64,000 nt of DNA from an uncultured Candidatus Poseidoniales archaeon (GTDB taxonomy: Archaea; Thermoplasmatota; Poseidoniia; Poseidoniales; Poseidoniaceae), in assembly GCA_902563095.1 (NCBI GenBank), contig CACEWA010000002.1:43136-107135 (forward strand), in the 5' to 3' direction. Both the position numbers and the translations under genes were made by a program. The notes under the pieces are model-generated. The model was not told the DNA's origin. It saw nothing but the letters and a program-made list of their open reading frames with translations, and did not search any database. How positions within the stretch are numbered: position 1 is the first letter of the stretch; each line of letters opens with the position of its first letter. Positions 27,405 through 37,016 of the stretch are shown here, one piece after another.

Positions 27405-28274
27405 GTGATTGTGGTGGTAAAGTATTCGTATTTTCCGGGAAATGTTGCACGCCAATCTTCTTCAGAGGTTGAAGATACAATTCAGCCACTTTGTAAAACT
27501 CTAGGGATTGAGTTGATCGAGATTGTAGGCTACAACAGTGACGGTGGCAATATCATCAAGCAAGGTAACAAAGAACTCCAACTTGCACTTAATGCCAGAA
27601 ACATTGCTTTAGCAGAGAAGAATGGCCATCCGATAATTACTGCTTGTGCTTCAGCCCAAGGAATTCTACACGAGGCCCTAGAGACCTTCAGAAATGACCC
27701 AATCGCTCTTGCCAATGCTAACACTGTTCTGTCCAAAACTTCTGGAATGGCTGCTCAAGCAGATGAAATTACGACCAACCATCTACTGCATGTGCTGGTT
27801 GATGAAATTGGATTGGAGAAAGTCGAAAACGCTGTCATAAATCCACTAAACATGGATATTGCTTGCTATTACGGGCCACACATGCAGCAAGCTGGTGCAT
27901 GTGGTGGAGATGATGCATGGAATCCAAATTACATGGAGAAGTTAATCACTGCTTTAGGTGGAAGACCTGTAGAATACAAGACCAAGACATCTAGCGTAGG
28001 AAATCCTTCCTTGCTCTCCTTGGGCGACTCGGTCATGAAAATGACTGCAAGAGTGCTAAATGATGCAAAGAGAGCGGGTGCTCAAATTATTGTTAGCGCT
28101 TGTACTCAATCACATTCGAACCTTGATTCTTATCAAGGTAAAGCAGGGCGAGTTGCTAGCAAAGATACTAACATTCCAGCTGTAAATTTGACAGAAATAA
28201 TCGCCTTTGCTTTGGGTCACTTCCCCGACAGATTTGCTCAGTTGAAAACCCGTGCAATATTGATTGGTTCTTGA
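27405..28274 (+). CDS. HdrB/CCG-domain-like protein (heterodisulfide reductase subunit B fold) lacking most CCG cysteines
   Basis: YSYFPGN, LGIELIEIVGYNSDGG, CYYGPHMQQAGACGGDDAWNPNYMEKLITALGGRPVEYKTKTSSVG, IIVSACTQSHSNLD match the HdrB scaffold; start may be GTG at 27411/27414. Confidence 0.8.
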   Translation: MIVVVKYSYFPGNVARQSSSEVEDTIQPLCKTLGIELIEIVGYNSDGGNIIKQGNKELQLALNARNIALAEKNGHPIITACASAQGILHEALETFRNDPIALANANTVLSKTSGMAAQADEITTNHLLHVLVDEIGLEKVENAVINPLNMDIACYYGPHMQQAGACGGDDAWNPNYMEKLITALGGRPVEYKTKTSSVGNPSLLSLGDSVMKMTARVLNDAKRAGAQIIVSACTQSHSNLDSYQGKAGRVASKDTNIPAVNLTEIIAFALGHFPDRFAQLKTRAILIGS

Positions 28275-30842
28275 TTACCCGTGCAAGAATTTGAACAGTT
28301 CCTTTGCTTGGATTGAAGAAACTCCTTCAATTTGAGTTAGTTGGTGCTCACTCAATGCACAAAGGCCCATAATATCCTTGGCTATAGCCATTATTCGTTT
28401 CGCTGTAACACTACCAATCCCTGGTAATTCTGCAATAAGTTTGACACGTTTTTCCAACACTTCATCCTTCCATTTTTTTGACAAAACACCTTCTTCATTT
28501 TCACCGCCAATAATTGACATTATTTCTGCAGAAGCAGCTTGAATTGCTGATTTTTCAGCATCATTGGATTTCTTTCGTGAATGATTGATTAGTAAATCCA
28601 AAACTCTGGCTTCTCTTTTGGCTACAATAGATATGAATCTTGCAGTTTGTTCAGGCGAACCAGTCATCAATACCGGTAACCCAAGGTCGAGTGTTACCCA
28701 TGCCATTGCCCCATGTACTGCATTAGGGTGAACTCTCTCTGTTTCCAATGATTCCACAATTAGCAAAGGCCTCGGTGCTGCAGCATGTAACCTACGTGCT
28801 TGATGAATCAATCTTCCATCTATCAAAGAATCCACCAAATCTCTGGCTGTCTTCCTTTCGATTAATACCCTATCAGAGATTCTGATGTCACCAACGGTAA
28901 GATTCTCTAAACTAATTTCGTGACCATGCAATTTGAGCATTGCTGGCAATGTCGAATTCGCTTCACGGTGATCTATTGTAATCATAGAATGGAGTTCATT
29001 TTGAAGACTATTCGCGAGTACTTCGGCCTGTGCGGCTGCTGATGCCTTGGATTCCTCCTCTCTTGGATAGGGATTAGTGCCATCTAGAACCGGTTTCCAC
29101 CATTTTTGTTCGTTTTGATTTTGCTTATTTGAGAATTCAGCGAGAGACTTTTGTGCCCTAGGTCTATTGGTTAAGGGTGTGGTGCTTTTCTTCGCTTCTT
29201 TTGTTTGAATTTGTTCAGGCTCTATAATTTCCTTTTCTCTGTACAACCTTTTCTCTTCCGATTCAATGAATGAATCAATATCCTTTCCATCTACGCTAAA
29301 ATCAGCCAATACATCTGATTTTGGAGCGGCTCTTTTTGGTAGTCTCGATTGTTTTTGTAATGATTCTAGAGTTCTATACATCGCTTGCTCACGCTTTAGT
29401 GAAGCCTGCTGTACATACTCGTCACGAGTGCCTTTAGCAATCAGAATATGAACATCTCCATCTCTTTGCCTAGCAGTTCTTCCTCTTCGCTGGATGGCTC
29501 TGATTGCACTAGGAACCGGCTCGTACAAAATCACACTATCGGCAGCCGGAACATCGAGTCCTTCTTCTCCTACACTTGTGGCGACTAGGACATTGATTTC
29601 TCCTTCTTTGAATCTCTGCAATTGGGCGATTTGTTCTTTTTGTTTCATCCCTAGTTGGCTTCCTTTACTGGCTTGACCAACAAATCTCCCAGGTCTAATC
29701 TCTGATTCGTTTTCAAGTATCTCAAGCAGATTATCTACAGTGTCTCTGTATTCAGTGAATACGATTACCTTTCCATTATTCTTCAGACCATCTCTAACTA
29801 AATTAACAACTAGTGAAGGTTTAGGATGAAACTCTGTTTCTTCCACCCTTTCTCTAAGTAAACTTGCTACTGGAGGCAATGATAGGAACCTCTTAGTCTT
29901 ACGATCCTTGTCAAATTTAGCCCTTTGAAGATACTTTATTGCACACTTCAAACCTTGTGTGTCGAGCAAATCCAGAAGCCTGTGTAATCTGCGGAGATCA
30001 CCTATTCTCTTGGCCGCATCGTATCCTCTAGCATCACCTCTGCCTATCGCAGCACTAGCCCTACGTTGTGCTTCTTCAATTGCTGCAGTTGTTATTCGTC
30101 CTGAGCGAATCAAGAAACCCGACCTAATCAAAAATTCAGCCTCTTCAGCTTCTAAAATTCTTAACGGCCTGATAATTTCGTGAAGTTCTTCAGGAATATT
30201 CAACTCATGCTTTGTTATATCCATCGTTGTAATGTATGGCTGTACCAAGTCATCCTGTCTTTTGGTTACATGAAGCCTCTCGATACCCAGTCTTTGAATG
30301 ACTTCCAAGACCTTACCTGCCTTGACTCCAGGCGATGCTGTTGCAGCTAATACTAGTGCATTCGGTGATGCTTCAAGATACATATCTCCTAGTTGCGCCA
30401 TCGAATCCGAACCTGTTGCATGATGTGCTTCATCTACGATCAATAGGTCAATGCTTGAGAGCAATATTCTGCCGCTTCTAGCATCATTACGAATTACATG
30501 AGGCGTTGCCATCACGATTTTTGCATCACCCCATATCTTCTCTCTTTTTGCAGGCCTGTCTTGCCCTGTTAGGGTAACAATCTTCTCAGAATCTATGTTT
30601 ATGAAATCTTTAGCCATTCTTGCTTGTTGTGCTACTAGACCTGTGGTTGGAGCCACAAGCACAATTTTCCCATCACCTTCCAATGCATTGGCCATAGCCA
30701 TCCATTGCACAGCAGTCTTACCTAGTCCAGTTGGCATTACGAGTAATGTAGAACCCGAAATAGCTTGCTTGGCAGCAAGCAATTGGTATGCTCTTGCCTC
30801 CACTCCTTCGCTAAGGCGAGGGTGAGACAGCATAGGCGTCAT
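28275..30842 (-). CDS. hef: Hef-type (FANCM/XPF-like) helicase-nuclease
   Basis: MPTGLGKTAVQ, VDEAHHATG, QRRGRTARQRDG helicase motifs; ERCC4 nuclease VLIERKTARDLVDSLIDGRL; C-terminal HhH (ELPGIGSVTAKRI, IEGVSSIQAKEL). Confidence 0.93.
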   Translation of the reverse strand: MTPMLSHPRLSEGVEARAYQLLAAKQAISGSTLLVMPTGLGKTAVQWMAMANALEGDGKIVLVAPTTGLVAQQARMAKDFINIDSEKIVTLTGQDRPAKREKIWGDAKIVMATPHVIRNDARSGRILLSSIDLLIVDEAHHATGSDSMAQLGDMYLEASPNALVLAATASPGVKAGKVLEVIQRLGIERLHVTKRQDDLVQPYITTMDITKHELNIPEELHEIIRPLRILEAEEAEFLIRSGFLIRSGRITTAAIEEAQRRASAAIGRGDARGYDAAKRIGDLRRLHRLLDLLDTQGLKCAIKYLQRAKFDKDRKTKRFLSLPPVASLLRERVEETEFHPKPSLVVNLVRDGLKNNGKVIVFTEYRDTVDNLLEILENESEIRPGRFVGQASKGSQLGMKQKEQIAQLQRFKEGEINVLVATSVGEEGLDVPAADSVILYEPVPSAIRAIQRRGRTARQRDGDVHILIAKGTRDEYVQQASLKREQAMYRTLESLQKQSRLPKRAAPKSDVLADFSVDGKDIDSFIESEEKRLYREKEIIEPEQIQTKEAKKSTTPLTNRPRAQKSLAEFSNKQNQNEQKWWKPVLDGTNPYPREEESKASAAAQAEVLANSLQNELHSMITIDHREANSTLPAMLKLHGHEISLENLTVGDIRISDRVLIERKTARDLVDSLIDGRLIHQARRLHAAAPRPLLIVESLETERVHPNAVHGAMAWVTLDLGLPVLMTGSPEQTARFISIVAKREARVLDLLINHSRKKSNDAEKSAIQAASAEIMSIIGGENEEGVLSKKWKDEVLEKRVKLIAELPGIGSVTAKRIMAIAKDIMGLCALSEHQLTQIEGVSSIQAKELFKFLHG

Positions 30843-30987
30843 ACCAACAGTTTGAGAGGCGGGGGGTCAAGAGGATTTGCATTAGAGTTTGGTCTAGAAA
30901 TAATCAAAAATGATAGCGCTTGAATACTACTAATTCACATCGAAGTCCAGCGTTCCCGTACATCGTTCTTAACCGAACCACTCATAT

Positions 30988-31180
30988 AGGGGAGGTAAGT
31001 CGGCAACCTGCTCGATAGGCGAGTGGCCAGACACTGTGGGCAATGCACAGCACCCCATTACTACCGGTCCCGATTGTGGACTGGAAGCCGGTGTCACGGC
31101 AACTCCCTAGCCTTGACAGCCTCTGTATGCCCCTTATCGGGGGGCCAATGCGGAGTAACAAAACATAGGAGGCCGAACAT
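30988..31180 (+). promoter_or_regulatory. Long GC-rich structured leader upstream of uL3 / S10 operon
   Basis: Non-coding region with stems CTGTG/CACAG (31034-31050), CCGGTCC/GGACTGG (31064-31084), GCCG/CGGC, GCCCC/GGGGC (31129-31145) ahead of AGGAGG and ATG. Confidence 0.5.
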
Positions 31181-32206
31181 ATGGCAAAGAGAAGTCACCC
31201 AAGACGTGGAAGTATGGCGTTTAGCCCGCGAAAGCGGTCCGCACGCCATTTTGGACATGTTAAGTCGTGGCCAGAAACCGATGCGAGCGAGGTCCGTGTA
31301 CAAGGATTCGCCGGCTGGAAAGCCGGTATGACCCACGTCATGGCTCGTGATCTAAACCCTAGATCGAACAGCGCAGGCCAGGAGATTAGAATCCCTGTTA
31401 CTGTTGTAGAAGTACCGAAGATGAGAGTACTTGGTGTTCGTGGATACAAAATGACACCTTACGGTAAACAAGCTGCTGGTGAGGCTTGGGTGGATTCAGA
31501 ACAAATTTCTGAAGCATTCCCTCAACTATTCCGCAGAATGCATAACAATGCAATGAAAGTTCACGACTCAGACAAGCACTTAGAGGCTTTGGGAGAAGCA
31601 GATTTAGTTGAAGTAAGAATCATTGCTGCTACTCAACCACATTCAATCACTGGAACTCCTTCCAAGACTCCTGAAGTAATGGAACTTGGACTAGTTGGTG
31701 GCGACTCCGCTGCCAAATTAGAGTGGGCAAAAGAAAACCTTGGTCAGGAAATTTCCATTGGTGACGTATTCGAGGAAGGCGTCTTTGTAGATGCAATCGG
31801 TGTTACCAAGGGATATGGTTGGCAAGGTGTAATCAGGAGATTTGGCGGTAAGTTACAATCTCACAAGAACTCAAAGAAGCGCCGACAACATGGAAACATG
31901 GGTGACTTCGGAACCGGATATGTTCGAAAGACAATCCGTCAGGGTGGACAGACTGGATATCACCAGCGCACAGAATACAACAAGAGAATTCTTTCAATCG
32001 CATCTGCAGAAGACAAGGCAATTACTCCATCAGGAGGATTCCTACACTATGGTGAAGTCAACTCAGATTACGTATTGGTTAAGGGTAGCCTTCCAGGTCC
32101 AGCAAAGCGTTTGGTTAGATTCCGTGACGCTACACGTGGATCTGACAAACCAACTCACCCATACGAGATAACTTACGTTAGTACATCTAGCAAGCAGGGG
32201 GTCTGA
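31181..32206 (+). CDS. rpl3: Ribosomal protein uL3
   Basis: HPRRGSMAFSPRKRSARHFGHVKSWP, FAGWKAGMTHVMA, operon position. Confidence 0.97.
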   Translation: MAKRSHPRRGSMAFSPRKRSARHFGHVKSWPETDASEVRVQGFAGWKAGMTHVMARDLNPRSNSAGQEIRIPVTVVEVPKMRVLGVRGYKMTPYGKQAAGEAWVDSEQISEAFPQLFRRMHNNAMKVHDSDKHLEALGEADLVEVRIIAATQPHSITGTPSKTPEVMELGLVGGDSAAKLEWAKENLGQEISIGDVFEEGVFVDAIGVTKGYGWQGVIRRFGGKLQSHKNSKKRRQHGNMGDFGTGYVRKTIRQGGQTGYHQRTEYNKRILSIASAEDKAITPSGGFLHYGEVNSDYVLVKGSLPGPAKRLVRFRDATRGSDKPTHPYEITYVSTSSKQGV

Positions 32207-32208
32207 AG

Positions 32209-33078
32209 ATGAAGGTAGCAGTACACAACATCATCAACAACATCGAGCAAGATGAACTCGATGCAGGTCGCCTTCAGGAAGTATACGATATCGATGTCGA
32301 ATTAGGCAAGAAAGTTTCACTTCCAGAATCATTCAATTCAGAAATCAGGTCTGATTTAGTTAAACTTGCAGTAGCAAGTGCTCGTGCAAACCGCCGACAA
32401 GCATACGGTTCCAACCCACATGTTGGAAAGCGCAAGCCAATGAGCGGTATGAAGCACTCCGTCGAATGGTGGGGTAAGGGCCGTGGTGTTTCCAGAATTA
32501 TGAGAAGAACTGGTCAGCGCCGTGGTGCTCAAAGTCCACACACACTTGGTGGTCGCCGTGCTCACGGACCTAAGGTCGAGAAGGACTGGTCCCGCAAACT
32601 AAACCGCAACGAGCGTAGACTAGCACGCAATTCCGCACTAGCTGCAACTGCCAATGTCGATATGGTTTCCAACCGTGGACACCGATTCGCTGAAGAAATT
32701 TCATCCCTGCCTATCGTTCTAGGAGATTATTCTGAGAATGGCGAAAAGATTGACATTGAGGCTTTCAACCTAAACGGTGGAACTCGCAAGGTCAACGCAA
32801 TATTCGAGGCACTTGGCCTAGGTGATGACCTACGCCGTGCTCGTGAAGGTCGCAAGATTCGTGCAGGTAAGGCAACAATGCGTGGAAGAGTCCACAAGAC
32901 ACCTAAGAGTGTACTACTAGTTGTTGCTAGCAAGGATGGCCTAGCAAAGGCCGCAAGAAATCTTCCTGGCGTCGATGTTGTTGCCGCTAAGGACCTTTCC
33001 GCAGAGCATCTTGCTCCAGGTGGAGATCTAGGTCGTCTAACTGTCTTTACCAAGGCAGCAGTGGAGGCACTGAACTGA
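32209..33078 (+). CDS. rpl4: Ribosomal protein uL4
   Basis: L4 signature GKGRGVSRIMRRTGQRRGAQSPHTLGGRRAHGPK; operon position. Confidence 0.96.
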   Translation: MKVAVHNIINNIEQDELDAGRLQEVYDIDVELGKKVSLPESFNSEIRSDLVKLAVASARANRRQAYGSNPHVGKRKPMSGMKHSVEWWGKGRGVSRIMRRTGQRRGAQSPHTLGGRRAHGPKVEKDWSRKLNRNERRLARNSALAATANVDMVSNRGHRFAEEISSLPIVLGDYSENGEKIDIEAFNLNGGTRKVNAIFEALGLGDDLRRAREGRKIRAGKATMRGRVHKTPKSVLLVVASKDGLAKAARNLPGVDVVAAKDLSAEHLAPGGDLGRLTVFTKAAVEALN

Positions 33079-33091
33079 GGAGGTGTGATGA

Positions 33092-33352
33092 ATGGTAAAT
33101 CCGTATGATGTAATTATGTTACCTTGGATTACAGAGAAGGCAATGGAAGCTAGAACTTCCGGCAATCGTCTGGAATTCATTGTACGCCGAAGTGCTACTA
33201 AGGCTGATATCGCTGCTGCGGTTGAAGCATTATTCGATGCAGAGGTTGCGAAAGTCAATGTTCGCAACACTAAGAACGGAAAGCTAGCAAGTGTCAAACT
33301 TGCTGAAGGCTACCATGCAGATGAGGCTGCAATGCGTCTTGGCGCATTCTGA
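33092..33352 (+). CDS. rpl23: Ribosomal protein uL23
   Basis: L23-like sequence and operon position. Confidence 0.95.
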   Translation: MVNPYDVIMLPWITEKAMEARTSGNRLEFIVRRSATKADIAAAVEALFDAEVAKVNVRNTKNGKLASVKLAEGYHADEAAMRLGAF

Positions 33353-33364
33353 TGAGGTGATAAT

Positions 33365-34084
33365 ATGGGTAAGAGAACACGTTCACAGCGAAAAGGAAGT
33401 TCACCACGTTACCGCGTGGCGAGCCACAGATTCCCAGGTTCAAACTCTATGCCACGTGCAAAGGATGTTGTTGGTGAAGTAACTGAGTTGATACACAGCC
33501 CAGTACACACAGCACCTCTAGCACGTGTGAAACTACCAGATGGACAAACCAACTTGGTTGTTGCAACTGAAGGAATCTCAATCGGTTCATCAGTAGCAAT
33601 TGGCGACAATGTCGCACTAAGGCCTGGTAACATTACTTCCATCTCAAACATTCCAGAAGGAACTGCAATCAACAATCTTGAACTTCGCCCAGGCGACGGT
33701 GGTAAGGTTGCAAGAACAGCAGGAAATTCTGCAAGCATCGAAGCACACCTAGACGGTGGCAAGGTGCGTGTCAGACTACCTTCCGGTGTTTCAAAAGACA
33801 TGTCAGGAAACTGCAGAGCGACTATTGGAGTTCTTGCAGGGCACGGTCGTGGAGAAATGCCACTACGAACCGCTGGTGCAGCACACTACAAGGCAAAGGC
33901 TCGTGGAAAGTTGTACCCTCACGTCAGTGGTGTTGCAATGAATCCAGTTGATCACCCGCACGGTGGAGGTAATCACCAAGCTGTTCACGGACCAAACTCT
34001 GTTGCTCGTGGTACCCCTCCAGGTGCTAAGGTGGGTAACATTGCACCAAGCCGCACAGGAAGAGGCCGCGGCAAGAAAATTTGA
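33365..34084 (+). CDS. rpl2: Ribosomal protein uL2
   Basis: HPHVSGVAMNPVDHPHGGGNHQ motif. Confidence 0.97.
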   Translation: MGKRTRSQRKGSSPRYRVASHRFPGSNSMPRAKDVVGEVTELIHSPVHTAPLARVKLPDGQTNLVVATEGISIGSSVAIGDNVALRPGNITSISNIPEGTAINNLELRPGDGGKVARTAGNSASIEAHLDGGKVRVRLPSGVSKDMSGNCRATIGVLAGHGRGEMPLRTAGAAHYKAKARGKLYPHVSGVAMNPVDHPHGGGNHQAVHGPNSVARGTPPGAKVGNIAPSRTGRGRGKKI

Positions 34085-34095
34085 GGTGAGATAAT

Positions 34096-34590
34096 ATGGC
34101 AAAGAAGAAGAAGTCATTCATGACCCCAAAGGCGAGCAGAAGAAAGGCTCGTAAGAAGCGTACAACAGTAACAGGTCGTAAGAAGAAAGAATTCACCTAC
34201 AGAGGATATGAAGTCGAGGAACTCAAGGCAATGCCACTATGGCCGTCTGAAGAAGATCCTAGCGCTCCTTCAATAGTCACACTACTAAGTAGTCGTGCTA
34301 GAAGGTCCATCTCCCGTGGTCTTTCTTCAGAAAACGAGCACTTCATCAGCCGTGTACGACGTTCAACAGGACGCACAATCCGTACACACCGCCGTGATAT
34401 CCCAATCCTTCCAGAATTTGTAGGCAAGCGTATCGCTGTACACAACGGACAGAATTTCGTTGAAATCGATATCAAGCCAGAGATGATAGGCCACTATCTC
34501 GGAGAGTTCGCATTAACCCGCAAGAGTGTTACTCACTCTGGCCCGGGTGTTGGTGCGACCCGCTCTTCTTCACACGTGGCATTGAAGTGA
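34096..34590 (+). CDS. rps19: Ribosomal protein uS19
   Basis: IRTHRRDIPILPEFVGKRIAVHNGQNFVEIDIKPEMIGHYLGEFALTR. Confidence 0.97.
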   Translation: MAKKKKSFMTPKASRRKARKKRTTVTGRKKKEFTYRGYEVEELKAMPLWPSEEDPSAPSIVTLLSSRARRSISRGLSSENEHFISRVRRSTGRTIRTHRRDIPILPEFVGKRIAVHNGQNFVEIDIKPEMIGHYLGEFALTRKSVTHSGPGVGATRSSSHVALK

Positions 34591-34591
34591 G

Positions 34592-35200
34592 GTGATTATG
34601 ATGGGTTGGAAGAAATCAGAAATGGACCGACGCTCAAAGCGCAAAGAACTCCCTCAGAAGGGCTACACTCAGTTACTTCAGGGAAGTCGTCTAGCTACTG
34701 CACGTGCAGTTGAGGCAGACGTACACGTAAAGCACTGCTTCGAAATTGCTCGTGCTATCAAGCACCAAACAGCAGGAGAAGCAATCACTTTCTTGAACAA
34801 TGTATTGAAGATTGACAGTGACAGGCCAGACATCCGAAAGAAGGCAGCAGCCGTTCCTTTCAGACTAGGTTCCGGTAACAAGAAACGCAAGCGATCTGGA
34901 CCATCTATGGTCGGACACCGCAAGGGTGGAATTGGACCGGGACGTTACCCTGTCAAGGCTAGCAGAATCATGATCAAACTCCTAGAGAGTTGCATGGAAA
35001 ATGCTCGCCATCAGTATGAAGACATCGATCCTGAAGAGATGGTAATTACTCACTGCGCAGCACACCGTGGTACAATCAAGAGAGGTTGGACTCCACGTGC
35101 TCGTGGAAGAGCATCTCCAAAGAACCACTACCGAGTTAATCTCGAACTATTCCTAGAAGACTTCAGTGGAGTCGAAGATGAATTGGAGGACGACTTCTGA
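34592..35200 (+). CDS. rpl22: Ribosomal protein uL22
   Basis: L22 signature and operon position; start may be 34601. Confidence 0.94.
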   Translation: MIMMGWKKSEMDRRSKRKELPQKGYTQLLQGSRLATARAVEADVHVKHCFEIARAIKHQTAGEAITFLNNVLKIDSDRPDIRKKAAAVPFRLGSGNKKRKRSGPSMVGHRKGGIGPGRYPVKASRIMIKLLESCMENARHQYEDIDPEEMVITHCAAHRGTIKRGWTPRARGRASPKNHYRVNLELFLEDFSGVEDELEDDF

Positions 35201-35210
35201 GGTGAATATC

Positions 35211-35882
35211 ATGAGCGACAATAAGAGTACACTAAGACGCATTATCGACCGTAACGTCGAGCGCCATTTGGTCAAAGAGTTCTTGATGAACAACACCAAG
35301 AAAGCAGGTTTCGGAGGATTAGACATTCGCCGTACACCTGCTGGAACTGAAGTTATCGTTAAAGCCGAAAGACCAGGAATGGTAATTGGCCGTAAAGGTA
35401 AGATCATCAATGACCTTCAGAAGCAATTGGATGAAAGATTCGGAATCGAAAATCCAAAGTTGAAAGTCGAAGAAGTCGAAGACCCTGCATTGAATGCACA
35501 GGTAATGGCTGAAAAGATTGCAAGCGCTATGGAGCGTGGATGGTATTACCGCCGTGCTGGACACTCTGCTGCACTGAACATCATGGAAGCAGGCGCACGT
35601 GGAGTAATCATCACACTTGCAGGTAAGTTGACCGGTAGCAGAAACAGAACACAGAAGTTCATTCGTGGACACGTTAAGTACTGTGGAGAAACTGCACTGG
35701 AGCACATGGATGTAGGTTATTCAGTATGTATCAAGAAACTTGGAACAATCGGAGTAACTGTAGCAATCATGCGTAAGGGCACAAAACTGCCTCACGAGAT
35801 TTCAATTTACTCTGAAGAGCAACTTCGTATGAATGCAGAAGAAGCTGGTGAAGAGCAAGAAACCGAGGAGGGATCTGAGTGA
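35211..35882 (+). CDS. rps3: Ribosomal protein uS3
   Basis: KH domain VIGRKGKIINDLQKQL; start chosen after GAGGTGAATATC. Confidence 0.95.
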   Translation: MSDNKSTLRRIIDRNVERHLVKEFLMNNTKKAGFGGLDIRRTPAGTEVIVKAERPGMVIGRKGKIINDLQKQLDERFGIENPKLKVEEVEDPALNAQVMAEKIASAMERGWYYRRAGHSAALNIMEAGARGVIITLAGKLTGSRNRTQKFIRGHVKYCGETALEHMDVGYSVCIKKLGTIGVTVAIMRKGTKLPHEISIYSEEQLRMNAEEAGEEQETEEGSE

Positions 35883-36073
35883 CACATGTTTCTAACAGAG
35901 AAATCGCATCTATGAGCGCTGAGGCACTCGTGGACAGATTGGAAGAGTTGCAAGAAGAACTTCTGCAACTTCGTGCAGAGCAGTCACTTGGTGGAACCCC
36001 TTCAAACATGGGTGCTTTCAAGGCATGCCGACGCTCTATTGCACGAATAAAGACCAAAATGGCATCCCAGTGA
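35879..36073 (+). CDS. rpl29: Ribosomal protein uL29
   Basis: LEELQEELLQLRAEQSLGG...RRSIARIKT; GTG start overlapping previous stop. Confidence 0.93.
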   Translation: MTHVSNREIASMSAEALVDRLEELQEELLQLRAEQSLGGTPSNMGAFKACRRSIARIKTKMASQ

Positions 36074-36104
36074 TACAATTAGATTAACAGAATAAAGGAG
36101 GTGA

Positions 36105-36410
36105 ATGAGAATGGCTGCAATCTGCAAAATGTGTGGACTCCCAGATGAATTATGCATCTGTCAGGAGATTGCTAAGGAGCAGCAGAAAGCCACTATCAGC
36201 ACCGACCGCCGCCGCTATGGCAAGATTGTAACCAAGGTCGAAGGAATCGATGATTCTGCTATCGACATCAATCAACTTGCTAAGTTGCTCAAGAACAGAT
36301 GTGCAGCAGGTGGAACTGTGAAAGGCCGTGTGATTGAACTTCAAGGAGATCACAAGAAGAAAGCAGCGGCTGTTTTGCAAAGCAACGGATTCAATGTGGA
36401 GGTGCGATAA
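36105..36410 (+). CDS. Translation initiation factor aIF1 (SUI1/eIF1)
   Basis: KIVTKVEGIDD...LKNRCAAGGTVKGRVIELQGDHKKKAAAVLQSNGF. Confidence 0.95.
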   Translation: MRMAAICKMCGLPDELCICQEIAKEQQKATISTDRRRYGKIVTKVEGIDDSAIDINQLAKLLKNRCAAGGTVKGRVIELQGDHKKKAAAVLQSNGFNVEVR

Positions 36411-36411
36411 G

Positions 36412-36675
36412 ATGGTTAGCGCTCCTCTGAATCAATCTTGGATTGGACGTGACATGATTGTTACATCTTCTCCAGATGCGGCCTTGGTTGGTCGTAGCGG
36501 TCTAGTCGTAGATGAGACCAGAGAAACCATCACAATGCTCGAGAATGACCGCGAGGTTATTCTTGGCAAGAATTCTATTGAATTCAAAATCGGTAACAGC
36601 GATGTTACCATCGACGGAAAGCTGGTACGGCAGCGCTCTGAAGATAGAATATACCGTAACAAAAGGAGTGAGTGA
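36412..36675 (+). CDS. rnp1: RNase P protein component 1 (Rpp29/POP4)
   Basis: WIGRDMIVTSSPDAALVGRSGLVVDETRETITM; start corrected from the ORF-track start 36334, which overlaps aIF1. Confidence 0.9.
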   Translation: MVSAPLNQSWIGRDMIVTSSPDAALVGRSGLVVDETRETITMLENDREVILGKNSIEFKIGNSDVTIDGKLVRQRSEDRIYRNKRSE

Positions 36676-36680
36676 TTACT

Positions 36681-37016
36681 ATGCGTGACATCGGAGTTGA
36701 TGTGAAGCCCCCTGCCGGTGAGTGGGATGGAGACCAGAACTGCCCGTTCTACGGGTCCCTGCGCCTACGCGGCCAGGTGCTTGAAGGAACAGTGGCAAAT
36801 GTAGGAATGCAAGGAACGATTGTTGTCGAGCGTGACAATGTTCGTTACATGCAGAAATACGAGAGATACGAAAAGCGCACAAGTGCACTTTCAGCTCATC
36901 TGCCGAACTGTATCGGTGGAGTAGAAGTTGGCGACCGTGTGAAGATAATGGAATGCCGTCCACTTTCCAAGACAGTTTCATTCTGTGTCATTGAGAATAA
37001 TGGAGGTGAAGCCTGA
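36681..37016 (+). CDS. rps17: Ribosomal protein uS17
   Basis: CPFYGSLRLRGQVLEGTV...HLPNCIGGVEVGDRVKIMECRPLSKT. Confidence 0.95.
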   Translation: MRDIGVDVKPPAGEWDGDQNCPFYGSLRLRGQVLEGTVANVGMQGTIVVERDNVRYMQKYERYEKRTSALSAHLPNCIGGVEVGDRVKIMECRPLSKTVSFCVIENNGGEA

